DNA from: Campylobacteraceae bacterium | GTDB taxonomy: Bacteria > Campylobacterota > Campylobacteria > Campylobacterales > Sulfurovaceae | Assembly: GCA_027026055.1 (NCBI GenBank) | Contig: JALVPA010000124.1 | Coordinates: 1-12,484 of the forward strand | Length of the DNA stretch: 12,484 bases | Direction: 5' to 3' | In this document: one piece after another, positions 6,744 through 12,484 of the stretch | How positions within the stretch are numbered: the first letter of the stretch is position 1 | How the letters are laid out: every line of letters starts with the position of its first letter | Translations under genes and position numbers: made by a program | Notes under the pieces: model-generated | The model's database searches: none | Seen by the model: only the letters and a program-made list of their open reading frames with translations | Told to the model about the DNA's origin: nothing

Positions 6744-7844
6744 TTATTGTCCGCCTCGGACGCAACGTATGTACATATTGCCGGTTTTATTATTGAAATA
6801 GTCATATCCACTATAAAAGTTTACCACCCATGCGTAGGAGGTATCCTCCGCTTTAGCGGTAGATGACCAATAAAAATTTGAGAGACTGTTTTGAAAAACG
6901 CTGCTTAGAGAAGGATCGAATTTGCTTCTGTCAGCAAGATAATACAACTCATAAAAGTTAGGTAGTCTCCAGTCGCTATAGCCACCCAAAGTCAGGCTTT
7001 CACAGTAATCGATCGCCTCTTCCCAACTTCCCGTTACGGTTTTTGCATCGGCATTATCTTGCCACATGAGTCCCGTATCGGTATCGGTTACCGTTTCGGT
7101 GCCATTGTTTCTGACATAGTGATGGCGTAGCGTACCGTTACCTCGCACACAGCGTACGTAATGATTTTGAGACGTTTTATCTATCTCGTCGGAGCCGTGA
7201 TATTGGTTGGTCGTCCATGCCAAAGTATTATCATCCGCTTTAATACTGGATGTCCAATATGATACTGCTCCGTTAATATTCCGGAAATAATTCATATCTA
7301 TAGCAGGGAAATAATAGTGACGATCAAAGATATACATCATTTCATCAATACTCGGAAGCCGCCAGTCATTGTAATTTTCGAGTGTTAAGTTGGTACAGTA
7401 GCTTTTGGCATCGTTCCATGTTGTTTGTATCGTTTTGGCCGCACTGTCGTCTTGCCACATAAGTCCGGTGATTTTATCGATAACCACTTCTTTGTTTGCG
7501 TCTCTTGTATAGATTGGGACGACTCCTTGTTGATAATATCCATCGTCTTTGATACTGCCGTCGGCGACGATATTGCCGTCTTCGTCGTAAGATTCGGTTT
7601 GTCCCGTTTTTTTAAGCGAAAGCGGTGATGTAAGGAGCATCATATGATAGACCGGTATCATCTTTTGCGCCGTAAAGTAGTTTTGTAGCGCTTGTATAAG
7701 ATTGGTATCGAAAGAAGGATTACCGATATTATCGGGGATGCCTCCCAACGAAAAATCACCGTACGCAAGAGACGAAACGAATACACTTGCACATAGCGAA
7801 ACTATACGGTGTCGTGTTGTCGTATCGATATGTTTTGTTTTCAT
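6744..7844 (-). CDS. Exported protein with two tandem DUF1566 (Lcl C-terminal) domains
   Basis: A 366-residue protein, probably secreted or surface-exposed. Residues 1-29 form a Sec signal peptide ending in SLAYG. Residues 118-236 and 249-366 are two copies of the DUF1566/Lcl C-terminal domain. Each has an entry motif (KITGLMWQDD; TDTGLMWQDN), a cysteine helix (C150; C281), DWRLPSIDEM or DWRLPNFYEL, YWTSS or YWSST, and a closing RCVRG with a second cysteine (C232; C361). The two cysteines per copy probably form a disulfide. This domain is found in bacterial adhesins such as Legionella Lcl and in many uncharacterised exported proteins; the ligand here is unknown. Residues 30-117 match nothing I know. 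AGGAGG lies eight bases before the ATG (plus-strand CCTCCT 7853-7858). It is 28 bases downstream of the DUF285-repeat gene, so the two form an operon. Confidence 0.85.
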   Translation of the reverse strand: MKTKHIDTTTRHRIVSLCASVFVSSLAYGDFSLGGIPDNIGNPSFDTNLIQALQNYFTAQKMIPVYHMMLLTSPLSLKKTGQTESYDEDGNIVADGSIKDDGYYQQGVVPIYTRDANKEVVIDKITGLMWQDDSAAKTIQTTWNDAKSYCTNLTLENYNDWRLPSIDEMMYIFDRHYYFPAIDMNYFRNINGAVSYWTSSIKADDNTLAWTTNQYHGSDEIDKTSQNHYVRCVRGNGTLRHHYVRNNGTETVTDTDTGLMWQDNADAKTVTGSWEEAIDYCESLTLGGYSDWRLPNFYELYYLADRSKFDPSLSSVFQNSLSNFYWSSTAKAEDTSYAWVVNFYSGYDYFNNKTGNMYIRCVRGGQ

Positions 7845-7872
7845 ATCGTTTTCCTCCTATAAGACGACTCTA

Positions 7873-10269
7873 TTACGGCCAATTCGGCTCGACATTGCCG
7901 CTACCCCATCCGTATGAAAAGTCGGTATGGTCGGTAACGTTGTGGACATCCCATCCGCTTAGGTCGTGATTGCTAAAGCTCGAAGCGTTATAGAACATTT
8001 TCGACATATTGGTAACATTGGCGGTACGATTACCCCATGCTTCGACATTACCGTCAAATGCCGTAGCTCCGTAAAACATACTCTGCATATCGGTAACATT
8101 ACCGACATCCCAGCTACCTATATTTTGATTGAAAGCCGTAGCGTCATAAAACATTTTTCTCATACTTGTGACATTGCTTACGTTCCATCCGCCAATGTCT
8201 TGATCGAAGGCATGACAATATTCGAACATAAAGCTCATATCGGTTACATTGCTTACATCCCATCTCGTAATATCGCCGTTAAATTGGAATGCGGCTATAA
8301 ACATACCGAACATATCGGTGACACTGCTCACATCCCAATTGCTTAAGTCTCGATTGAATTTATGCGCATTCCAAAACATACCGGACATGTTCGTGACATT
8401 GTGTACATCCCACGTACCGATATCACCGTTAAACGAGCCCGCACTATCGAACATATGCGACATATCGGTGACACGAGAAACGTCCCATCGATCCAAATCT
8501 TGATTGAAATGCATTGCCGATTTGAACATACGTGACATCTTCGTCACCGCGGAAGTCACCCACCCGTTTAAGGGTTTGTCGAAATCGGTTGCGCGGAAAA
8601 ACATACTTGACATATCCGTTACATGAGAGACGTCCCAGCTCTCGATGCTACCGTTAAAATCCGTAGCATTGGCGAACATGCCGGACATATTGGTATCGGA
8701 CGAGAGATTCCAGTTGTTCAAATCTTGATTGAAGTGTGTCGCTCCGACAAACATATCTGCGGTGTCGGTAACGGAAGAGGTGTCCCAAGCGTTGAGCGGT
8801 TGGTTGAAATTAGGAGCGTATGCGAACATATATTTCATAGTGGTTACGTGTGATACGTCCCAGCGATCAAGCGGCTGATCGAAATCGGTGGCGGCATAGA
8901 ACATCCCTATCATATTGGTAGCCGAAGAAACGTTCCAGTCGTTTATATTTTTATTGAAACTGCTCGCTTCTCTAAACATTTGCCTGAAATTTTGTACATT
9001 TGAAACATTCCATGTACCTATGTTCCGATTAAACGATTCGGCTTGTAAAAACATTTCGTTCATAAAGACTGCGTGTGATGTATTCCACTGATCTAACGGC
9101 TTATTGAACACACGATTTGCGGCGAACATGAATGAAAAGTCGTATACCTTCGATACATTCCAGTCGTTAATGTCGTGATTGAAAGCACTGTTTGAAAACA
9201 TATGATGCATATTGCGTACATTCGATACGTTCCACTTGTTTAAAGGTTGGTCGAACGATTTGGCGCCGTTGAACATCCACGACATCTGTGTCACATGAGA
9301 AACATCCCAATTGTTTATCGTACGGTTAAAATCTTCGGCACCTTGAAACATGCCTATCATTTCGATAACCGTAGAGACGTCCCAATTTCCGATAGGTTGG
9401 TTGAAGGATTTTGCGTTGTTGAACATATACGACATATCCGTCACTTCGGAAAGATCGGGGCTATCGGTCGCGACACCGCCGATATCGGACAAATTTTCGC
9501 ATCCGTCGAATGCAGCGTGCATCGTTTGCCATTTGATTTTCCCCCATTGATTGATTCCGACAAGTTTTTTTCTATCGCTGTTATACGTGGACATTATTCG
9601 TGGAAATCCTCTAAAATCGCCGGCATTGTCCCATATGGCGATCGTATAGATACCCGGTGCATCGTATGAACACGTATAAGCTCCCGTTACACCGGTCGCT
9701 TCGAAATGACCGTCGTTGTCACAATCGACATTATAGTCGTACCCGCTTCCCGATATCGGCAAAGAAAATTGCGTATCCGAGGTTCCGCCGGGAATGTCCG
9801 TTTTGACGGTAATGATAAAAGGAAATTTCGCCGGTGTCGAGTTTGGATCGAGAGGATTGGTGCCATAACCGTTTTCGGCGATATCACTATACCCGTCGTT
9901 GTCGTCGTCGGTATCGGCATTGTTCCCTATACCGTCGCCGTCGGTATCGGAAGTTTCGCTATTATCCGTCGGAAAAGCGTCGTTACTGTCATCCACACCG
10001 TCTCCGTCGGTATCGCTGCGGTAGATATTTGTACCGAGTGCCTGCTCTTTGGCATTGCTAAGCCCGTCGCCGTCGATATCGTCGTCGAGGCTGTCTATCA
10101 CACCGTCGCAGTCGGTATCGGCACCCGCAATCGTCGGATCGTAGATCCGTACGACCATTGTCAATGCTTCGACATAAGGTATCGGCATATAGATCGGACA
10201 ATTGTTGGCCTCTATAAAAGAAAGCGACACCGCCAAAGTGATCATCGGTTTTTTAAAGGTGAGATGCAT
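7873..10269 (-). CDS. BspA-like (DUF285) repeat surface protein with Asp-rich N-terminal region
   Basis: A 798-residue protein, probably exported, with a basic then hydrophobic N-terminus (MHLTFKKPMITLAVSLSFIEA) that looks like a mediocre signal peptide. Residues 49-145 carry repeated D-x-D-x-D-G stretches (DTDGDGVDDSNDAFP, DTDGDGIGNNADTDDDNDG), the thrombospondin type-3 calcium-binding pattern. Residues 150-215 resemble the PKD-like segment common before DUF285 repeats (FIITVKTDIPGG, YNVDCDNDGHFEATG, YDAPGIYTIAIW). About 219-276 is the usual lead-in (FPRIM, NQWGKIKWQTM, AFDGCENL). Residues 277-778 are 20 DUF285 units, followed by an end cap FSYGWGSGNVEPNWP. Such proteins serve as surface adhesins in Treponema and Tannerella (BspA), and the family is widespread in aquatic bacteria. 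No sorting motif or transmembrane end is visible. AAAGGA lies six bases before the ATG. First gene of the operon. Confidence 0.87.
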   Translation of the reverse strand: MHLTFKKPMITLAVSLSFIEANNCPIYMPIPYVEALTMVVRIYDPTIAGADTDCDGVIDSLDDDIDGDGLSNAKEQALGTNIYRSDTDGDGVDDSNDAFPTDNSETSDTDGDGIGNNADTDDDNDGYSDIAENGYGTNPLDPNSTPAKFPFIITVKTDIPGGTSDTQFSLPISGSGYDYNVDCDNDGHFEATGVTGAYTCSYDAPGIYTIAIWDNAGDFRGFPRIMSTYNSDRKKLVGINQWGKIKWQTMHAAFDGCENLSDIGGVATDSPDLSEVTDMSYMFNNAKSFNQPIGNWDVSTVIEMIGMFQGAEDFNRTINNWDVSHVTQMSWMFNGAKSFDQPLNKWNVSNVRNMHHMFSNSAFNHDINDWNVSKVYDFSFMFAANRVFNKPLDQWNTSHAVFMNEMFLQAESFNRNIGTWNVSNVQNFRQMFREASSFNKNINDWNVSSATNMIGMFYAATDFDQPLDRWDVSHVTTMKYMFAYAPNFNQPLNAWDTSSVTDTADMFVGATHFNQDLNNWNLSSDTNMSGMFANATDFNGSIESWDVSHVTDMSSMFFRATDFDKPLNGWVTSAVTKMSRMFKSAMHFNQDLDRWDVSRVTDMSHMFDSAGSFNGDIGTWDVHNVTNMSGMFWNAHKFNRDLSNWDVSSVTDMFGMFIAAFQFNGDITRWDVSNVTDMSFMFEYCHAFDQDIGGWNVSNVTSMRKMFYDATAFNQNIGSWDVGNVTDMQSMFYGATAFDGNVEAWGNRTANVTNMSKMFYNASSFSNHDLSGWDVHNVTDHTDFSYGWGSGNVEPNWP
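7936..9441 (-). repeat. Twenty tandem 75-bp units encoding DUF285 repeats
   Basis: Counted by hand, 20 consecutive units follow residue 277: 17 of 25 residues, unit 4 of 24, unit 19 of 27 and unit 20 of 26. The shared pattern is T-D/N-M-S, two residues, MF, then A-x-x-F-N/D, then a polar stretch, then W-D/N-V-S-x-V. The most regular units are in the C-terminal half; unit 10 (TDTADMF) and unit 12 (WVTS) deviate. The DNA copies are diverged, so this is an old array and not a recent expansion. Confidence 0.9.
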
Positions 10270-10370
10270 GGTAGATCCTTTGCCTATCTAAAAAGGAGCG
10301 AAAAACGCAACGCAAAAACATATGAGCCTATAAATTCATTTTATGACACACATAATTAAATAAAAATAAA

Positions 10371-10388
10371 ATGCTACCTATGTAGCAT
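10371..10388. promoter_or_regulatory. Perfect 7-bp palindrome over the -35 region (operator candidate)
   Basis: ATGCTAC-CTAT-GTAGCAT: two perfect seven-base arms around a four-base centre. It ends five bases before the TATAAT at 10394-10399, so it covers where a -35 box would lie. That is the usual place for a repressor or activator site controlling the rhodanese gene, and perhaps also the minus-strand operon starting at 10269. Read on the minus strand it is followed by a T-rich run (TTTATTTTTATTTAATT), so an attenuator or terminator role for minus-strand transcripts is the alternative. The rest of 10270-10446 is AT-rich and shows nothing else. Confidence 0.5.
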
Positions 10389-10393
10389 ACGTT

Positions 10394-10399
10394 TATAAT
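10394..10399 (+). promoter_or_regulatory. -10 box for the rhodanese-like gene
   Basis: TATAAT lies 47 bases before ATG 10447. No consensus -35 is visible; the palindrome occupies that region. The ribosome binding site AAGGAG is at 10435-10440, six bases before the ATG. Confidence 0.6.
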
Positions 10400-10446
10400 C
10401 AAATAGTGTAAGATTTCAGAGATATTTTGCCCAAAAGGAGTCGTCG

Positions 10447-10842
10447 ATGGCAAATAAAACCAAAGAGAAACTCGGTATCGTTATCGAAGCGAATAAAAAG
10501 AAAGAAAATTTCGGTATGGTGACATTGCATCAAACGAGAGAACTGCTGATGGATGCGGGCGCATTATTGCTCGATGTGCGTCCGCCGGCGAAGGTGAGCG
10601 GCGAAAACGCCCAAGAAGCGGGTATTGCAAACGCGTATTACACGCCCTATCCCGAATTTACCGACTATCTCGACATGCTACCGTCGGATCATACGACACC
10701 TATTGTCGTCGCCTGTTTGAAAGGATGGTTTGCCAACAGGGTAATGGGGTATCTCGAGATGATAGGATATGAAAACGTCTATGTGCTCGATACGAGTATC
10801 GAAGATCTTATCGAAGTACACCACGCACATGCGGACAAATAG
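10447..10842 (+). CDS. Single-domain rhodanese-like protein
   Basis: A 131-residue cytoplasmic protein with no signal peptide. It has the rhodanese fold landmarks: LLLDVRPPAKV (40-50; the Asp-Val-Arg strand), AYYTPYPEF (63-71), and the active-site loop VVACLKGWFANRVMGYLEMI (87-106) with Cys90 as the expected persulfide-carrying residue, then YENVYVLD (108-115). The loop reads CLKGWFA where many sulfurtransferases have C-x-x-G-x-R; Arg98 lies three residues further on. The first ~25 residues are lysine-rich and precede the domain. The substrate is unknown: sulfane-sulfur handling would suit a sulfur-oxidising organism, but that is inference. It is monocistronic, with its own promoter and a strong terminator. 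Confidence 0.85.
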   Translation: MANKTKEKLGIVIEANKKKENFGMVTLHQTRELLMDAGALLLDVRPPAKVSGENAQEAGIANAYYTPYPEFTDYLDMLPSDHTTPIVVACLKGWFANRVMGYLEMIGYENVYVLDTSIEDLIEVHHAHADK

Positions 10843-10861
10843 ACGCACGATTCTATCGTAG

Positions 10862-10891
10862 GGTGTTGTCGAAGGACAACACCGTGTTTTT
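10862..10891 (+). terminator. Intrinsic terminator of the rhodanese-like gene
   Basis: GGTGTTGTC (10862-10870), GAAG loop, GACAACACC (10875-10883): a perfect nine-base-pair stem with a GNRA-like loop, followed by GTGTTTTT. It starts 20 bases after the stop codon. Confidence 0.85.
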
Positions 10892-11032
10892 CCTCGGAAG
10901 CTTTTCGTATAGTATGCACGATTACGTTTTTTCATTCCTTATTCAAAAAAACCTACCGAATCCCTTCACTCTTCTCTATCGCTCTTCACCCTCTTCGGTT
11001 CCTCATTACTCATTCTTCATTTTGTTCGATAA

Positions 11033-11080
11033 GGAGGCGGGACTTCAGTCCTGCACAGGCGGGGTTTTAACCCCGCCTCC
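11033..11080. repeat. REP-like double hairpin
   Basis: Three stems can form. Hairpin A is GCGGGAC-TTCA-GTCCTGC (11037-11054, one G-U pair). Hairpin B is GGCGGGGTT-TT-AACCCCGCC (11058-11077). The outer arms GGAGGCGGG (11033-11041) and CCCGCCTCC (11072-11080) also pair over nine bases, excluding A and B as full stems. The GC-rich, paired-hairpin form recalls REP/BIME elements. It could also stop transcription, but no T-run follows. Confidence 0.6.
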
Positions 11081-11117
11081 AAAATTCCTACCAACCGAAT
11101 CTCTTCACTCATCACCC

Positions 11118-11138
11118 TTCATTCTTCATTCTTCATTC
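11118..11138 (+). repeat. Three tandem TTCATTC heptamers
   Basis: TTCATTC is repeated three times without change inside the right-hand direct repeat. Related words (CATTCTTCATT) occur in the left copy near 11011. Confidence 0.7.
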
Positions 11139-11165
11139 TCTCCGGTTTCTCATTACTCATTATAG

Positions 11166-11171
11166 TATAAT
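11166..11171 (+). promoter_or_regulatory. -10 box six bases before the lipase ATG (leaderless promoter candidate)
   Basis: TATAAT ends at 11171 and the ATG of the next gene is at 11178, with ACCCCC between. A transcript starting the usual 6-8 bases after the -10 would begin at or next to the A of the start codon. There is no purine-rich ribosome binding site in the 30 bases upstream; that stretch is the pyrimidine-rich repeat. Confidence 0.5.
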
Positions 11172-11177
11172 ACCCCC

Positions 11178-11960
11178 ATGAAAAGGGAAATACTCGAAAA
11201 GACTCCTTTTAGCTTGGTACTCTCCGGCGGCGGTGCGTTGGGGATCGCGCATCTCGGCGTCATTGCCGATATGGAGATTATAAGGTTGCGGCCTTCGGAG
11301 ATCGTCGGCACCAGTATGGGCGGCATTGTCGGTGCTTGTCTAAGCATTGGCATGCGCGAAGCGGAGATCTACGAGCATATCGCCGCGTTTGTCAAGGTCT
11401 CCAACTGGATCAAATTTTCCTTATCGGGCAACGCCATTGTGAAGAATGACAAAATCGCCGAGATTTTTAACCGTATATTTGGGGAACGAACACTCAAAGA
11501 GACACAAATACCGCTCAAACTCATCGCTACAAACCTTTTGACCGGAGACAAGCGCGTTTTCGGTCCGAAGGAGGATATCCTTATCAAAGATGCCGTCTTG
11601 GCGACGATGGCGATACCGGGAATTTTCGAAGAGCATATGATCGACGGTATTCCTTACGGCGACGGTTTTTTATGCGAAAACCTCGCTCTCTCCGAAGCGA
11701 CATACGATACGGTGCTTGCGGTCGATGTACTCGGTAGCGGATCATTTGACAAACGTTTGCCGAATAATTTTTTCAAGACGCATAACGTTTTGGAGATGTT
11801 CGAACGCTCTATGCGTCTGCTCATCTACAATCAAACGAAACTGATACGACGATCGGTCGATAAAAACATTTTGCTTATCGAACCGAAAACGCAAGAGTAC
11901 GCCACCTACCAGTTTCACAAATACAATGAGATTCGCGAACTTGGGAAAGGATGGTTATGA
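11178..11960 (+). CDS. Patatin-like phospholipase family protein
   Basis: A 260-residue serine hydrolase of the patatin/RssA family, expected to cleave acyl chains from phospholipids or similar esters, probably in the cytoplasm or at the inner membrane (no signal peptide). Landmarks: oxyanion-hole SGGGALGIAHLG (16-27), nucleophile elbow GTSMGG with Ser46, and the dyad aspartate in YGDGFLCENLAL (Asp162-Gly163, then Asn168). The last has one residue fewer before the Asn than the common DGG-x(3)-N-x-P layout, but both catalytic residues are present. LKLIATNLLTGDKRVF (113-128) and LATMAIPGIF (141-150) are also typical. The start must be this ATG because the domain begins at residue 11; no ribosome binding site precedes it. 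Four-base overlap (ATGA) with the methyltransferase-family gene downstream. Confidence 0.9.
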   Translation: MKREILEKTPFSLVLSGGGALGIAHLGVIADMEIIRLRPSEIVGTSMGGIVGACLSIGMREAEIYEHIAAFVKVSNWIKFSLSGNAIVKNDKIAEIFNRIFGERTLKETQIPLKLIATNLLTGDKRVFGPKEDILIKDAVLATMAIPGIFEEHMIDGIPYGDGFLCENLALSEATYDTVLAVDVLGSGSFDKRLPNNFFKTHNVLEMFERSMRLLIYNQTKLIRRSVDKNILLIEPKTQEYATYQFHKYNEIRELGKGWL

Positions 11961-12394
11961 AAATCGGTCATTCGGAGCTTTTGGTCGGATTGCAATTCGG
12001 CTTGATCGGCGCAATGACGCTTTATGCTACGGACGGAAGACTCGAAAGCGAAGCCGTCGTACTCTTTCTCATCGGTGCGGCAATCGGTTTGGCGGCGATT
12101 TACGCCCATCCGCGCGGTAATTTCAATATCCGTCCCGACATCAAATCGCAATGTACGCTTATCAAGCACGGCATCTATCGCCATATCCGTCATCCGATGT
12201 ATACGTCGGTGATGGTGATGGGCGGAGGCGTCGCACTCCTTCGCAACGATACGGTTATGTGGGCGATGTGGGCGGCATTGGTGTCGGTACTGATACTCAA
12301 AGCGAAGCGCGAGGAGCGTTTGTGGTCGGAGCGCGACGCATGTTATCGCGACTATATGTGCCAAAGCAAACGCTTTATACCCTATATTTTCTAA
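11957..12394 (+). CDS. Isoprenylcysteine carboxyl methyltransferase (ICMT/PEMT)-family membrane protein
   Basis: A 145-residue integral membrane protein. Hydrophobic stretches lie at about 8-24, 34-48, 80-95 and 99-113. The family signature is GIYRHIRHPMYTS (72-84), close to the usual G-P/I-Y-x-x-x-RHPMY, followed by EERLW and a C-terminal YRDYMCQSKRFIPYIF. These residues bind S-adenosylmethionine in ICMT and phospholipid N-methyltransferases; bacterial substrates are mostly unknown. I take ATG 11957 over the in-frame ATG 11951 because GAAAGGA (11945-11951) is five bases before it and it forms a coupled ATGA overlap with the lipase stop. Pairing with a patatin suggests a lipid substrate; that is inference. 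Confidence 0.85.
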   Translation: MKIGHSELLVGLQFGLIGAMTLYATDGRLESEAVVLFLIGAAIGLAAIYAHPRGNFNIRPDIKSQCTLIKHGIYRHIRHPMYTSVMVMGGGVALLRNDTVMWAMWAALVSVLILKAKREERLWSERDACYRDYMCQSKRFIPYIF

Positions 12395-12409
12395 TATGAG
12401 GACAATATG

Positions 12410-12484
12410 ATGATCGATACCCCACTCGGATACCTTGCCGCACTACTCGTAATTTCCATTGTTGTGCTTAATGCGGAAAAACGT
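12410..12484 (+). CDS. N-terminus of a membrane protein, possibly DUF819 family (3' end outside window)
   Basis: Open to the window edge. The visible 25 residues begin MIDTPLGYLAALLVISIVV and then reach charged AEKR: a first transmembrane helix with its inside end. Of two adjacent ATGs (12407, 12410), the second is seven bases after GAGGA (12398-12402) and is preferred. The start recalls DUF819/YjcL-type multi-pass proteins, from memory and weakly. It is fifteen bases after the methyltransferase-family gene, so probably the same operon. Confidence 0.6.
   Translation, partial: MIDTPLGYLAALLVISIVVLNAEKR

Larger units (their letters stand above)
10952..11161. repeat. Composite intergenic repeat: two imperfect direct repeats around a hairpin
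   Basis: The left copy (10952-11014) and right copy (11087-11161) share an order of words: CCTACC, CGAATC, CTTCACTC, TCACCCT, GGTT, then CTCATTACTCATT. Both are pyrimidine-rich on the plus strand, and they flank the hairpin element at 11033-11080. No protein is encoded; short open frames here have no ribosome binding site and follow the low-complexity repeat. This accounts for most of the 335 bases without a gene between the rhodanese and lipase genes. It looks like a dispersed intergenic repeat, but dispersal cannot be judged from one window. Confidence 0.6.

Noticed and set aside
7936..9441. CRISPR array or recent tandem-repeat expansion
   Set aside because: The 75-base periodicity is explained by 25-residue coding repeats. 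Units are contiguous with no spacers, and the DNA copies are diverged.
9706..10359. Long open frame on the plus strand opposite the N-terminus of the DUF285 protein (217 codons)
   Set aside because: It mirrors the Asp-rich GAT/GAC codons of the true minus-strand gene, giving an Ile/Val/Arg-rich low-complexity protein, and it runs through the promoter region of the minus operon. No ribosome binding site and no domain pattern.
11033..11080. tRNA-like or tmRNA-like element (GC-rich arms, GGTTTTAACC resembling a T-loop)
   Set aside because: Only 48 bases, no acceptor/D/anticodon arrangement and no GTTCRA T-loop. The repeat reading explains it better.
10863..11165. Open frame of 100 codons across the intergenic repeat
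   Set aside because: It begins inside the rhodanese terminator and runs through low-complexity repeat and hairpins. It has no ribosome binding site and gives a Ser/Phe/His-rich product without a pattern.

Overview
The window looks chromosomal, from a member of the Campylobacterota (Epsilonproteobacteria), most likely a sulfur- or hydrogen-oxidising relative of Sulfurimonas, Sulfuricurvum or Sulfurovum. The grounds are a short ThiL with the diverged motifs of that group, an SdhA-SdhB-SdhE succinate dehydrogenase with a two-CCG third subunit, and AT-rich promoters with a good TATAAT and a poor -35 box. The genus is inferred from gene content only.

Layout. Bases 1-828 hold the tail of an unidentified gene, possibly frameshifted near its end, and a small exported protein of unknown function. 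thiL (thiamine-monophosphate kinase) lies on the minus strand and converges on that protein. Divergent from thiL is a 347-residue protein that I read as a cysteine-stripped relative of the succinate dehydrogenase iron-sulfur subunit, joined to a cysteine-stripped C-terminal CCG domain. It sits directly upstream of the sdhA-sdhB-sdhE operon (3000-6685), whose genes are 11 and 9 bases apart, the downstream two with strong ribosome binding sites. Succinate oxidised on SdhA would pass electrons through the SdhB clusters to the cysteine-rich SdhE and on to the quinone pool, or the reverse as fumarate reductase. SdhA has no Tat leader, so this is the cytoplasmic form, not the periplasmic methylmenaquinol:fumarate reductase.

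Bases 6744-10269 are a minus-strand two-gene operon for exported proteins. The first gene encodes a 798-residue protein with a calcium-binding-type Asp-rich region, a PKD-like segment and 20 BspA/DUF285 repeats. The second encodes a 366-residue protein with two tandem DUF1566 (Lcl C-terminal) domains. They look like surface or adhesion proteins, and this is the most accessory-like part of the window.

Bases 10371-12484 hold a palindrome over the -35 region of a small rhodanese-like gene, a clear terminator, and a 335-base gene-free stretch with a REP-like double hairpin between two imperfect direct repeats. A patatin-like lipase follows, whose -10 box is only six bases before its ATG (a leaderless-mRNA candidate). 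It overlaps by four bases an isoprenylcysteine-methyltransferase-family membrane protein. The window ends in the start of another membrane protein, possibly DUF819.

The best candidate for something undescribed is the metal-site-less SdhB/CCG chimera at 1797-2840. Next are the repeat element that leads straight into a leaderless promoter, and the DUF285/double-Lcl surface pair. All comparisons were made by eye within the window, with no database search.
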